Origin: Mucilaginibacter pankratovii
GTDB lineage: Bacteria; Bacteroidota; Bacteroidia; Sphingobacteriales; Sphingobacteriaceae
DNA length: 64,000 nt
Direction: 5' to 3'
Assembly (NCBI RefSeq): GCF_014773265.1
Contig: NZ_JACWMY010000003.1
Location: 496,001 to 560,000 of the forward strand
Below the pieces are notes generated by a model. That model was not told the DNA's origin, made no database searches, and saw only the letters and a list, made by a program, of their open reading frames with translations. Shown here piece by piece: positions 54,148 to 62,408 of the stretch. The position numbers and the translations under genes are program-made. Position 1 is the stretch's first letter; every line of letters begins with the position of its first letter.

Positions 54148-54532
54148 TTTTTGTTGTTTGCCTGAAATGCTGTATAAACTTGTCATTGCCACCAGGTGAC
54201 GGCGAGGGAGAAACTTGTTGATGCAAAGCTCTCTATTTTGCATTACCGCTTTGCATAACTAACAAGATTCCTCGTCGCTGCGCTTCCCTCGGAATGACAG
54301 AAAGAATAAAAACTTATCATTTCGACAAAGCGACAGAGAAATCCTATTGTTCGTGAATATTCTGTGCAATTTCCCTTCCTGTTAGTGTAACAATTACAAT
54401 ATTGTTAAATCTAAAAAATGTCATTTACTTTGACACCGAAATCGACGATGACCTCAATCGGCCGTTGCCAATTCTATTAAGATGGAAACAATCTGGCAAA
54501 CAATAAAACAATAATCTTTTATACATACTAAC
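54148..54532. other. Intergenic region holding a dispersed-type repeat
   Basis: 385 bases without a gene. The first half is the inverted repeat listed at 54181; the second half (54346-54532) shows no clear structure. A promoter for the terD-type gene must lie here, but no exact TAnnTTTG box was seen. Confidence 0.5.
54181..54300. repeat. TGTCATT-ended dispersed-type inverted repeat
   Basis: The element begins TGTCATTGCC and ends CCTCGGAATGACA (reverse complement TGTCATTCCGAGG). Inner arms include CTTGTTGATGCAAAGC and its near-inverse GCTTTGCATAACTAACAAG. A similar partial copy (TCATTTCGACAAAGCGACAGAG) follows at about 54318-54340. This text resembles the TCATTCCGAGG/ATTTCGACGAAGGAG repeats scattered through Bacteroidota genomes. 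Confidence 0.7.
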
Positions 54533-55108
54533 ATGGCTATTACTCTGAGAAAAGGAGAAAGGATCAACATTGGCCTTTCTAAAATTAGTGTTGGCTTAGG
54601 CTGGAACCCTAATGAAGGTTCCGGTCTCGCTTTTGACCTCGACGCATCCGCGATCATGATCGGCACCGGCCGTTTAATTCCGGCTGAAGAATTCTTTGTG
54701 TTTTATGGTAACACCACCTCTCCCGATGGTGCGCTTACCCACTCGGGTGACGACCCCACCGGCGGTAACAGCGATGGCGGCGATGACGAGGTGATCAGCG
54801 TAGACCTTAACCGGGTTGACCCGCGAATTACCGAGATCCTGTTCGTGGTAACCATCCATGAGGCAACCCACGGGCGCCAAAACTTTGGGCAGGTGCGCGA
54901 TGCATACATCCGCATTGTTGACGAAACTACCGGCATGGAGATAGCCAAATACGAACTGGATGAAGACTTCTCCATTGAGACGGGGATCGAATTCGGGCGT
55001 TTGTACAAAAAAGATGTGAATTGGAAATTTGAGGCATCGGGCATTGGCTACCGCGAGGACCTTGCCTATTTCCTGAGCAAGCACTTTAAAGGTGAGATCA
55101 TCAAATAA
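54533..55108 (+). CDS. TerD-family protein
   Basis: 191 residues, PF02342. The calcium-binding acidic features of TerD are present: FDLDASAIMI near residues 36-45, and the aspartate-rich loop around HSGDDPTGG and GGDDEVISVDL (about 72-92). The family is linked to tellurite resistance, phage defence and general stress, with unclear mechanism. It is followed 21 bases later by a second family member. The usual partners TerC, TerB or TerY are not in the window. Confidence 0.93.
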   Translation: MAITLRKGERINIGLSKISVGLGWNPNEGSGLAFDLDASAIMIGTGRLIPAEEFFVFYGNTTSPDGALTHSGDDPTGGNSDGGDDEVISVDLNRVDPRITEILFVVTIHEATHGRQNFGQVRDAYIRIVDETTGMEIAKYELDEDFSIETGIEFGRLYKKDVNWKFEASGIGYREDLAYFLSKHFKGEIIK

Positions 55109-55129
55109 CAGGAAAGGAGGTTAAACATT

Positions 55130-55798
55130 ATGGCAATAAGTTTAATAAAAGGGCAAACTATCGATCTCCGTAAAAACGATGGCGGTACCGATTACGACCT
55201 TTCGCAAGTAACCATTGGGCTTGGCTGGGATGTGAGGAAGAAGGATACGGGTTTCTTTGCCAAACTCTTCGGCGCGGAAGAAGAAGATGAATACGATTTG
55301 GATGCGATAGCATTTTTGCTGGATGCAAACGGTAAAGTGGTAAACACCGGCCGGAAAACGCCAACCACAAATGGCCGCAGCATTAGCTATTATGGTGGCG
55401 ATGTGGTATTCTTCAATTCGATGGAACACCCATCGGGTCATATCTGGCTGACCGGCGATAACCGCACCGGTGCGGGAGAGGGCGACGACGAGCAAATTAT
55501 TGTAAAGCTAAACGACCTGGGGCACCAATACCAAAAGATAGTGTTTGTAGTTGCAATTTACATGGGCAAGGCACACCATCAGCACTTTGGTATGGTAGAG
55601 AACGCCTTCATCCGGGCGGTAGACAAAAAAGGCCGCGAAATTGCGAAGTTCAGCCTATCCGGCGATAGTGCCTACAACGGCATGCGTTCTATGATATTTG
55701 CTGAAGTGTACCGCAAGGATGATTCCTGGAAGTTCCGCGCCATTGGCGAACCGCATACCACAGATAATTTTGTGGATTTGCTTAAAAATTATACCTGA
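55130..55798 (+). CDS. TerD-family protein, second copy
   Basis: 222 residues. Motifs are YDLDAIAFLLDANGKV near residues 55-70 and TGDNRTGAGEGDDEQIIVKL (about 108-127), matching the calcium-binding loops of TerD/TerZ. An insert near residues 42-54 (AKLFGAEEEDE) is extra compared with the first copy. The pair are diverged paralogues rather than a fresh duplication. Confidence 0.92.
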   Translation: MAISLIKGQTIDLRKNDGGTDYDLSQVTIGLGWDVRKKDTGFFAKLFGAEEEDEYDLDAIAFLLDANGKVVNTGRKTPTTNGRSISYYGGDVVFFNSMEHPSGHIWLTGDNRTGAGEGDDEQIIVKLNDLGHQYQKIVFVVAIYMGKAHHQHFGMVENAFIRAVDKKGREIAKFSLSGDSAYNGMRSMIFAEVYRKDDSWKFRAIGEPHTTDNFVDLLKNYT

Positions 55799-56129
55799 GA
55801 ATGATAACAGGAAGCAGCATTTTTTAAATCCCTCCTTGGGGAGGGGTGCGGCAGCCGCAGCGCAAATGCAGGCAGGGGTCTAGCCGATATGTTAAGCGAC
55901 GAAGGTTAGCCCCTACAGGGCAAAAAAAACGGCTATTATTTTTCTACAAAGCGGTAGTCGCTAACGCGACAGAACTGCAAATTAGACATAAGCCACACCT
56001 TCATTGCCGTCGGTTTTAACCGACGGAACACGCAGGCCATCAAAGGCTTTAGCCGAAATACTCCAAAACAAAATAGCCCGTATGCCTATCAATAAGCATA
56101 CGGGCTATTACTTTCGGGGCGATTATATT
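55799..56129. other. Intergenic region with several inverted repeats
   Basis: 331 bases without a gene. CCCTCC-TTGG-GGAGGG (55830-55845) and the nearby GCGGC-A-GCCGC look like a dispersed, GC-rich element of the kind common in these genomes. CCGTCGGTT-TT-AACCGACGG (56007-56026) is a perfect 9-bp stem. The terminator at 56072 closes the region. Confidence 0.55.
56072..56109 (-). terminator. Terminator of the second secreted phosphodiesterase-like gene
   Basis: A perfect 14-bp stem (56072-56085 with 56096-56109, AATAGCCCGTATGC) with a 10-base loop. On the minus strand it is followed by TTTTGTTTT. It lies 21 bases beyond the stop of the minus-strand gene at 56130. Confidence 0.85.
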
Positions 56130-57383
56130 TTATTTCTTCACGTCCGTTATCACCCAGGCATTTACCGTATTGTTCTTCCCTTCAATAACCACTTTGTAAA
56201 ACCCTGATGGCATATCTTTAACAGAAATCAGCGCGTGTTCCTGCTCTGCGGGTACTTCGGCCAGTAATTTGTAAGTATCGGGCTTACCCTCTTTAAAATT
56301 ATTGGTATTGCTTACCCAGATCTTTACTTTTTCGCCTTTGCCCAGGGCTTTCCAGCTTACATCAATATTGCCTTGTACCAGATTAGCGGTTGGCACAGCT
56401 ATCGATACCAGGCCGGTAAGCGGTGTGCCGTCAATTTCGCGGCTATAATTTGCCGGGATGCTGATGTTCATGAAGCGGGCAATGGTTGGCATAATATCTA
56501 CAATGCCGGGGTAATAATACTTTTGGTAGCTATTTAGTCCTTTGGCATTGGTAACCATCCAGGTAGAGCGTTGCCTTGTAGATTGCCCGCCGTGATCGCG
56601 GCCACTCGCCTCATTACGCCCATGATCTGTAGTAATGAATATGAGCCACTCCTCGTTAAATTTTTGCTGGCGGTATTGTATGGCTTCCCATAGTTTCCCC
56701 ATCTGCTTATCCATCATTTCGATGGCACTATAATACTGCGGACTATCGCCATACCGGTGCCCCATGTCATCGGTGTATTCCAGGTATACCCAGGAAAGGT
56801 CCGGTGCCGTTACTTTAATGCCTTTGGCCGCTTCGGCCACAACCTTTTCATCAATGCGGTGCATATAGGCGCTTTCCTTATCATGCTTAAAGTTAATGGT
56901 GTCGAGCTCAAACCCATCGGCATGATAGTCTACTTTTATGTTATTTGTGGCGGCCAGGCCATCTCCAACCAGTTTGGTGCGGTTATCCAGCCAGCTGGAG
57001 TATACTGCTATTTTTTTGTTGGGGTACTGATCCTTAAACAATCGGAATATTGTAGGATAACTGTAGTTGGGGGCTTTAATATCGTTATCCCAAACATTGT
57101 GCTTGTTAACCCAGGTACCAGTAAGCAGGCTATTATACCCTACGGCCGAAATAGTTGGCGTTTGGCTATAACCTCCCTTTTCGCCGCCCACGTGTGCCCT
57201 CATATATTTTCCTTGTGTAGCTATCAGCTTAAGATTAGGGGTGCTCGTTTTTTCAATTACATCGGCGGGGATGCCGTCAACAATTACAAACAAGGCTTTT
57301 TTTACCTTTTGCTGCGCATAGGTAATGGTTGATATACATAAAGACAGTATAACGAGCTTAAATATTTTGGAAAAAGAAATCAT
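56130..57383 (-). CDS. Alkaline phosphatase superfamily enzyme (ENPP-like, secreted)
   Basis: 417 residues, signal peptide about 1-23 (ITYAQ). Metal-binding motifs: D36 (FVIVDGIPAD), the nucleophile region TPTISAVGYNSLLTG, YTDDMGHRYGDS and TTDHGRNEASGRDHGG, as in ectonucleotide pyrophosphatases/phosphodiesterases and related phosphonate monoester hydrolases. An extra C-terminal beta domain (about 315-417) is fibronectin-like and may bind substrate or surface. It is a single-gene unit. By fold it cleaves phosphate or phosphonate esters; the substrate is open. Confidence 0.9.
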   Translation of the reverse strand: MISFSKIFKLVILSLCISTITYAQQKVKKALFVIVDGIPADVIEKTSTPNLKLIATQGKYMRAHVGGEKGGYSQTPTISAVGYNSLLTGTWVNKHNVWDNDIKAPNYSYPTIFRLFKDQYPNKKIAVYSSWLDNRTKLVGDGLAATNNIKVDYHADGFELDTINFKHDKESAYMHRIDEKVVAEAAKGIKVTAPDLSWVYLEYTDDMGHRYGDSPQYYSAIEMMDKQMGKLWEAIQYRQQKFNEEWLIFITTDHGRNEASGRDHGGQSTRQRSTWMVTNAKGLNSYQKYYYPGIVDIMPTIARFMNISIPANYSREIDGTPLTGLVSIAVPTANLVQGNIDVSWKALGKGEKVKIWVSNTNNFKEGKPDTYKLLAEVPAEQEHALISVKDMPSGFYKVVIEGKNNTVNAWVITDVKK

Positions 57384-57452
57384 ACAAGATTATTTTGTGG
57401 CTAAGCTAAATTATAAAAAAGTTGCCTGGGTTAAGCAATTATTATCTTATCG

Positions 57453-57623
57453 CCAGGGAAGTCCCTTTTTAAAACAGAACCACTAACAGTACGGATTTTG
57501 GTAATAATTTCAATCGCTTTTTAGGCTTGTTCGCGTTCGACATAGGGCGCGAACAGCCCGAACAAGCCCGAACACGCGTGATTTTAAACGAATCACCACT
57601 GAATAAGCCTGTGAAAATGCTAA
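57453..57623 (+). repeat. Structured repeat element, copy B
   Basis: About 171 bases, a diverged direct copy of 40354-40521. The stem-forming GGCTTGTTCG and CGAACAAGCC, and the CCCGAACA motif array, are conserved, while point differences are spread along the flanks. It sits 84 bases before the TPR/HTH gene and 69 bases from the start of the divergent phosphodiesterase-like gene. Confidence 0.85.
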
Positions 57624-57640
57624 AATATACAGATTGGGTA

Positions 57641-57676
57641 TTAACACATTGTTAGTCATTTAACATTAACTTAATA
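57641..57676. promoter_or_regulatory. TTAACA motifs at 11-base spacing (Pho-box-like)
   Basis: TTAACA at 57641 and TTAGTC at 57652, then TTAACA at 57660 and TTAATA at 57671, are each 11 bases apart within a pair. The Bacillus PhoP box is TTAACA-like hexamers with this same spacing; E. coli PhoB also binds 11-base repeats. The site is 32 bases before the TPR/HTH gene. AT-richness makes chance matches possible. Confidence 0.35.
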
Positions 57677-57707
57677 TTAAAGCGCTTAATTTGATTGAAT
57701 TGACACA

Positions 57708-59333
57708 ATGAGAATGCGCATGATTAAAAAGGTTGGCCTGGTAGTTTTAACGAAGCTTTTGTTACTGTCGGCCATATGCGCACATGCACAAACTCCCGTG
57801 CTTTCCGATCTGCCATCCACCAGCCAAAAGCATCCCGACCAGGCATTGGTTATACTGAAGAAAAGGCATGGACAGGCGGTTGATAATAACGATGCCGTTA
57901 CCGCCGGAATTTGCCTGAAGCAAATGGGGCAGATCTGCTATAACCAGGGGCACTATGCCCAGGCACTCGAATTTTATCTGCATGCAGATAAGGTGTTATC
58001 AGCAGTAAATGACAAAAGTTTACTCGCCCAGAATTACGGCGAAATGGGCGTGCTGTATTATTATAATAAACAGCCAGCCAAATCGCGCGAGATGTATAAC
58101 AAGGCCTTGCTTATTTACAATCAAACCGATAATCAAAAAGGTAAAGCAGAGATATTCGGCAACATTGGGCACCTGTACGAAAAAAGCAAACAGTATGATA
58201 GTGCCTTTTACTACCAGCATTTGGCATTGGATAGTTATACGCGCGCTAATTACAAGCAAGGGGCTGCCAAAATTTATGAGAACCTGGGCAGTATATATGA
58301 GGATTTAACTAAATACGACTCGGCATACACCAGCTTTAACCATTCGCTGCAACTTTATAAGGAAGAGCGAAATGAGATTGCGAGCATAGAGGTGCTTAAT
58401 AACCTGGGAGATATTCTGCGTAAAACGGGTAAGTATGCCGAAAGCATTACGCAATCGCGCAAGGCTATGGAGCTTGCCCGGCAAACGGGTAACGGATACC
58501 AACTGGCAGCTTGCAGTAAAGATCTGGGTAAAGCCTACGAACTAATGAACCGTATGGATAGCGCATACTATTACGCCGAGTTGAGTCGCAAGTACTCTTT
58601 GGAGGTTTATTCAAAAGATGGGGTTAACCAAACGGCATTTCTGCAGGTGCTTTATGATATCAATAAAAAGAGCGACGAAATAAACCGCCTTAACAATATC
58701 CGCAAGATCAACCGGATCATAACCGCGGCAGTGGTGGTTGTTGTTCTGCTGTTGATTGTTTTAGCCATCGTTATATTCAGCCGCCAGCGGCTTAAAATAA
58801 AAGACCAGCGCGCCCTGGCCAGGCAAAGTGAGGCGGAGCATCACCTGATGCAATTGCAATTGAAAAACCAGCAACTGGAAGAGGAAAGCCTAAAACAGCA
58901 ACTGGATGTAAAAAGCAGGGAGCTATCTGCCCATACTTTAAATTTAATAAAGAACAACCAGCTGTTAGAGCAACTCAGGAGCACTTTACAGGCGATGGTA
59001 AAAGAGGATAAGCGCGATCAAAAGAAACAAATGCAGCAAATCATCCTGCAGATAAACGAAAGCTTTAATCACGAACAGCACTGGAAAGAATTTACCACGG
59101 CCTTCGAGCAGGTGCATCAGCAGTTTTTTGATAATATAAAAAAGCATAGCAACGAGTTAACATCCGCAGATATGCGGCTTATAGCATTGCTTCGCATCAA
59201 TCTCGATTCCGCAGATATCGCTACATTGCTTAATATCTCCACCGATAGTCTCCGCGTTTCGCGCTACAGGTTGCGCAAAAAGCTCAATATGCCACAAGGC
59301 GATAACCTAACCGCTTTTATACAATCCCTCTGA
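57708..59333 (+). CDS. TPR-repeat membrane protein with C-terminal HTH
   Basis: 541 residues. A signal peptide or anchor (about 6-27, ending CAHAQ), six or so TPR repeats (about 45-310, GICLKQMGQICYNQGHYAQA, IFGNIGHLYEKSKQYDSAF, etc.), a transmembrane helix (about 337-360, AAVVVVVLLLIVLAIVIF), a coiled coil (about 365-440) and a C-terminal LuxR-like HTH (about 490-541, LNISTDSLRVSRYRLRKKL). Such proteins in Bacteroidota are thought to pass an outside signal to DNA. Neighbouring genes suggest a role in the phosphorus or phytate region, but its targets are not shown by the sequence. Confidence 0.9.
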   Translation: MRMRMIKKVGLVVLTKLLLLSAICAHAQTPVLSDLPSTSQKHPDQALVILKKRHGQAVDNNDAVTAGICLKQMGQICYNQGHYAQALEFYLHADKVLSAVNDKSLLAQNYGEMGVLYYYNKQPAKSREMYNKALLIYNQTDNQKGKAEIFGNIGHLYEKSKQYDSAFYYQHLALDSYTRANYKQGAAKIYENLGSIYEDLTKYDSAYTSFNHSLQLYKEERNEIASIEVLNNLGDILRKTGKYAESITQSRKAMELARQTGNGYQLAACSKDLGKAYELMNRMDSAYYYAELSRKYSLEVYSKDGVNQTAFLQVLYDINKKSDEINRLNNIRKINRIITAAVVVVVLLLIVLAIVIFSRQRLKIKDQRALARQSEAEHHLMQLQLKNQQLEEESLKQQLDVKSRELSAHTLNLIKNNQLLEQLRSTLQAMVKEDKRDQKKQMQQIILQINESFNHEQHWKEFTTAFEQVHQQFFDNIKKHSNELTSADMRLIALLRINLDSADIATLLNISTDSLRVSRYRLRKKLNMPQGDNLTAFIQSL

Positions 59334-59384
59334 TAGCGTTACATCAGGCCTGTTTAAGGAGCTTTTTTTCGCCAAAAGAACGAG

Positions 59385-59412
59385 TTAACATTATCTTAAT
59401 GTAACGGTAATA
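59385..59412. promoter_or_regulatory. TTAACA-type repeats before the phytase-operon receptor
   Basis: TTAACA (59385), TTAATG (59396) and GTAATA (59407) stand at a steady 11-base interval, with the first two matching the pair at 57660/57671. The site is about 190 bases before the receptor start. It could be a phosphate-starvation control site; this is a guess by analogy. Confidence 0.35.
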
Positions 59413-59599
59413 AAATGATAACGGCGGTTTTTATTTGATATAAATATTTGTAAATCATTGTATTATATATTTAAGTTGCTTTTTGATATACGCTACATGT
59501 AACGGTGTTGCCTTTGTGTAACCCTCAAAGTTTCATTTGTGTTTTTCTGTAACTCACCTTTGCAGCGTCATCAAAAAGTATGAACGTTATCACACAGCA

Positions 59600-62377
59600 A
59601 TGAATAAAATTTTACAGATCCTGTTACCGCTGCTATTTTGTGCTACAATAGCCAGCGCCGCAAAAATTAAAGGCCATGTTTATGATAAGCAATCGGGCGA
59701 AGCACTTGTAGGCGCTACCGTTGTTTTGGAGAAAACAGGCAAAGCCACCAGTACCGGGCTGGATGGGTCGTTTGAAATAAAGGACGTACCCGCAGGAGCC
59801 GCAACTATCCGGATCACTTATATCACTTACAAAACCGTGGTAAAGGAAATTTTGATCCTCGAGAAAGACAATCCCCATATTAAGATCTATATGGAGACTG
59901 CAGGCAAAGATCTTAACGAGGTGGTAATACGCGCCACAGCAAGCGGATCGAACGACCGCGATGCCCGCCGGATAGAGCAAAATGCTACTCAGGTAATGAA
60001 TATCGTATCGGGCAAGGCTATAGAGGTATCTCCCGATCTGACCGTAGCCAACGTAATGCAGCGTGTATCGGGTGTATCTATCGAGCGTAACAGCAACGGC
60101 GATGGCCAGTATGCTATTCTGCGTGGTATGGATAAACGTTATAACTACACCCTGGTAAATGGCGTAAAAATCCCAAGCCCGGATAACAAATACCGTTATG
60201 TGCCGCTTGATCTTTTCCCTTCCGATCTGTTGGATCGTTTAGAGGTTTACAAAACACTTACGCCCAACTTAGAGGGTGATGCAATTGGCGGCGCGGTTAA
60301 TATGGTGATGAAGAACGCACCCGATCATTTCCAGGTGAATGCCAACATTGCTACCGGTTACAGCCAGCTGTTTTTCGATCGTAAGTTTACAAGCTTCGAT
60401 GCATCGGGCATCAATCATAAATCGCCGTACGAAATAAATGGCCGCACTTACAGCGCTACCCAGGCCGATTTTTCTAAAGGTGTGCTTGATTACACTACCA
60501 AAAGGCCGGCGCCAAACATGTTAGGCAGCTTATCCATCGGTCAGCGGTTTTTAGATAGCAAACTGGGCCTTATTTTAGCCGGTAGCTACCAAAACACTTA
60601 TCGCGGCAGCAACAGCACCTTGTATAACGCATCTATTAACGGTACCGATGAGTACAGCGTTATCACCAGCAAAAGCTACCGCGAGTTTTCGGAGCAGCAG
60701 AAACGCCTTGGCTTACATGGCAAGCTTGATTATGTGTTTAACAATAATAACAAGATAAGCCTGTACAATGTATATGTAAATCTCAAAAACCAGCAGGTAC
60801 GCGATGCGGTTACCACCAACTACAATGGAGTGTACAACCCTGACGCAGGCAATGCAGAACTTACTTATAATACCCGCAGCCGCTTAACCGAGCAGCAGAT
60901 ATACAACAGCACGCTGCATGGCGATCATAAATTCTTCAACGAGAAATTTAAGGTGCAGTGGTCGGCAGTATATTCATCCGCTAAAAACGATGTGCCTCAA
61001 AATACCAATATAGAGTTGAATGGCCTGCGCCAGAACTTCCAGGAAAAACGTACTTCATTGGTAAACACTTCCCCGGTAGAAAGCCGCTGGGAACGTAACA
61101 CCGATGATGATAAAGCAGGTTATTTAGACCTTACGTACAGCTTAAAAACAGGCGAAAACAAGCTGGACCTAATGGCCGGTGGTTTGTACCGCGATAAGCA
61201 ACGCAGCAGCTTTTACAACAACTACACCCTTGCGCCATCGGCAGCCAATGCGGGTTTGCAGTACGGGGTAGATTTTCAAAACTACACCGATCTGGCCCTT
61301 GTGGTGAGTAACCCTACAGGTGGCGTAGCCAACTCTTTAACTTACGATGCATCTGAAAAAACCACAGCGGGTTACGGTATGTTTAAATACACCGGTAAAT
61401 CGTTAGAATTAGTTGGTGGTGCCCGTGTAGAACATACCGACCAGGGCTACCGGATGCTGTTTGCGCAAGGCGAATCGCGCCCTACCGGTAACCAAATTTA
61501 CACGGATGTGTTACCAAGCTTAACAGCTAAATACCATTTAAGCGATAAAGCCCAGTTACATGCATCGTACTACAAAGCCATTAACCGCCCCGGCTTTTAT
61601 GAACTGGTGCCCGGCGGAACTATTAACGAAGATTATAACGAAGCAGGTAACCCCGATTTGAAGCGCGCCAAAGCTGATAACTACGATCTGCGTTACGAAT
61701 TATTCCCGGGTGCATCTGAGCAGTTATTGGTTGGTGCTTTTTACAAACGCATAAAAGACCCTATCGAGTTCACCTTCCAGGCAAATGGTACGCGTCCGCA
61801 GGATACCTACTACACCCCCGGCAATTTTGGTACGGCCAATAACTTTGGTGCAGAGGTAGATTACATTAAGTTTTTTAACAAGATTGGTATTAAGGCCAAC
61901 TATACCTACACCCACTCGCGCATTACTACTACCAAAAATAAACGCCAGATCAATAGCACCACCGGCAATATCGAAACCATAACGGTGGATCAGACCAGGC
62001 CGTTGTATGGCCAGTCGGAGCATATCGGTAACATCTCCCTGCTTTATAAAGACACCAAAAAAGGCTGGGATTTACAAATAGCGGGTGCATATACCGGTTC
62101 GCGTATCAACACCGTATCACAGTTTGTAAATAATGATCTGTGGCAGACGGGCTTTGTGCAGATGGATGCATCAGCCGAAAAAAGGTTTAAAGGCGGTATC
62201 AGCGTATTTGCCAAAGCAAATAACATTCTTAATACGCCAACCAAGCTGTTTATTAAGGGCACTAACCCCGAGAACGACAAGCTGAAAGAAAACCTAAGTA
62301 CAAATGGCGGTACCCTTATACGTAACGACCTGTACGGCCAAACATATTTATTAGGCCTGCGCTACAAATTCAATTAA
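59600..62377 (+). CDS. TonB-dependent receptor of the phytase operon
   Basis: 925 residues from the ATG at 59600; codons upstream to 59537 lack a signal-peptide start, while MNKILQILLPLLFCATIASA is a good one. Order: carboxypeptidase-regulatory-like domain (KGHVYDKQSGEALVGATVV), plug (RGMDKRYNYTLVNGVKIP, LEGDAIGGAVNMVMKNAP) and beta-barrel. It is not SusC-type: there is no SusD partner, and the plug resembles TonB receptors of the FecA/BtuB style. It is followed by a beta-helix lipoprotein and a phytase gene, so it may import phytate or a breakdown product. Confidence 0.94.
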   Translation: MNKILQILLPLLFCATIASAAKIKGHVYDKQSGEALVGATVVLEKTGKATSTGLDGSFEIKDVPAGAATIRITYITYKTVVKEILILEKDNPHIKIYMETAGKDLNEVVIRATASGSNDRDARRIEQNATQVMNIVSGKAIEVSPDLTVANVMQRVSGVSIERNSNGDGQYAILRGMDKRYNYTLVNGVKIPSPDNKYRYVPLDLFPSDLLDRLEVYKTLTPNLEGDAIGGAVNMVMKNAPDHFQVNANIATGYSQLFFDRKFTSFDASGINHKSPYEINGRTYSATQADFSKGVLDYTTKRPAPNMLGSLSIGQRFLDSKLGLILAGSYQNTYRGSNSTLYNASINGTDEYSVITSKSYREFSEQQKRLGLHGKLDYVFNNNNKISLYNVYVNLKNQQVRDAVTTNYNGVYNPDAGNAELTYNTRSRLTEQQIYNSTLHGDHKFFNEKFKVQWSAVYSSAKNDVPQNTNIELNGLRQNFQEKRTSLVNTSPVESRWERNTDDDKAGYLDLTYSLKTGENKLDLMAGGLYRDKQRSSFYNNYTLAPSAANAGLQYGVDFQNYTDLALVVSNPTGGVANSLTYDASEKTTAGYGMFKYTGKSLELVGGARVEHTDQGYRMLFAQGESRPTGNQIYTDVLPSLTAKYHLSDKAQLHASYYKAINRPGFYELVPGGTINEDYNEAGNPDLKRAKADNYDLRYELFPGASEQLLVGAFYKRIKDPIEFTFQANGTRPQDTYYTPGNFGTANNFGAEVDYIKFFNKIGIKANYTYTHSRITTTKNKRQINSTTGNIETITVDQTRPLYGQSEHIGNISLLYKDTKKGWDLQIAGAYTGSRINTVSQFVNNDLWQTGFVQMDASAEKRFKGGISVFAKANNILNTPTKLFIKGTNPENDKLKENLSTNGGTLIRNDLYGQTYLLGLRYKFN

Positions 62378-62408
62378 TCTGTAAAAACGATATTTAAAAA
62401 GAGATATA

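Larger units (their letters stand above)
57384..57707. other. Divergent intergenic region with repeat copy B and TTAACA motifs
   Basis: 324 bases between divergent genes. It contains the structured repeat at 57453-57623 and, just before the TPR gene, TTAACA-type motifs at 11-base spacing. No small gene was found. Confidence 0.5.

Noticed and set aside
59537..59599. Upstream start for the TonB receptor of the phytase operon
   Set aside because: It would place 21 residues before an otherwise standard signal peptide that starts at 59600.
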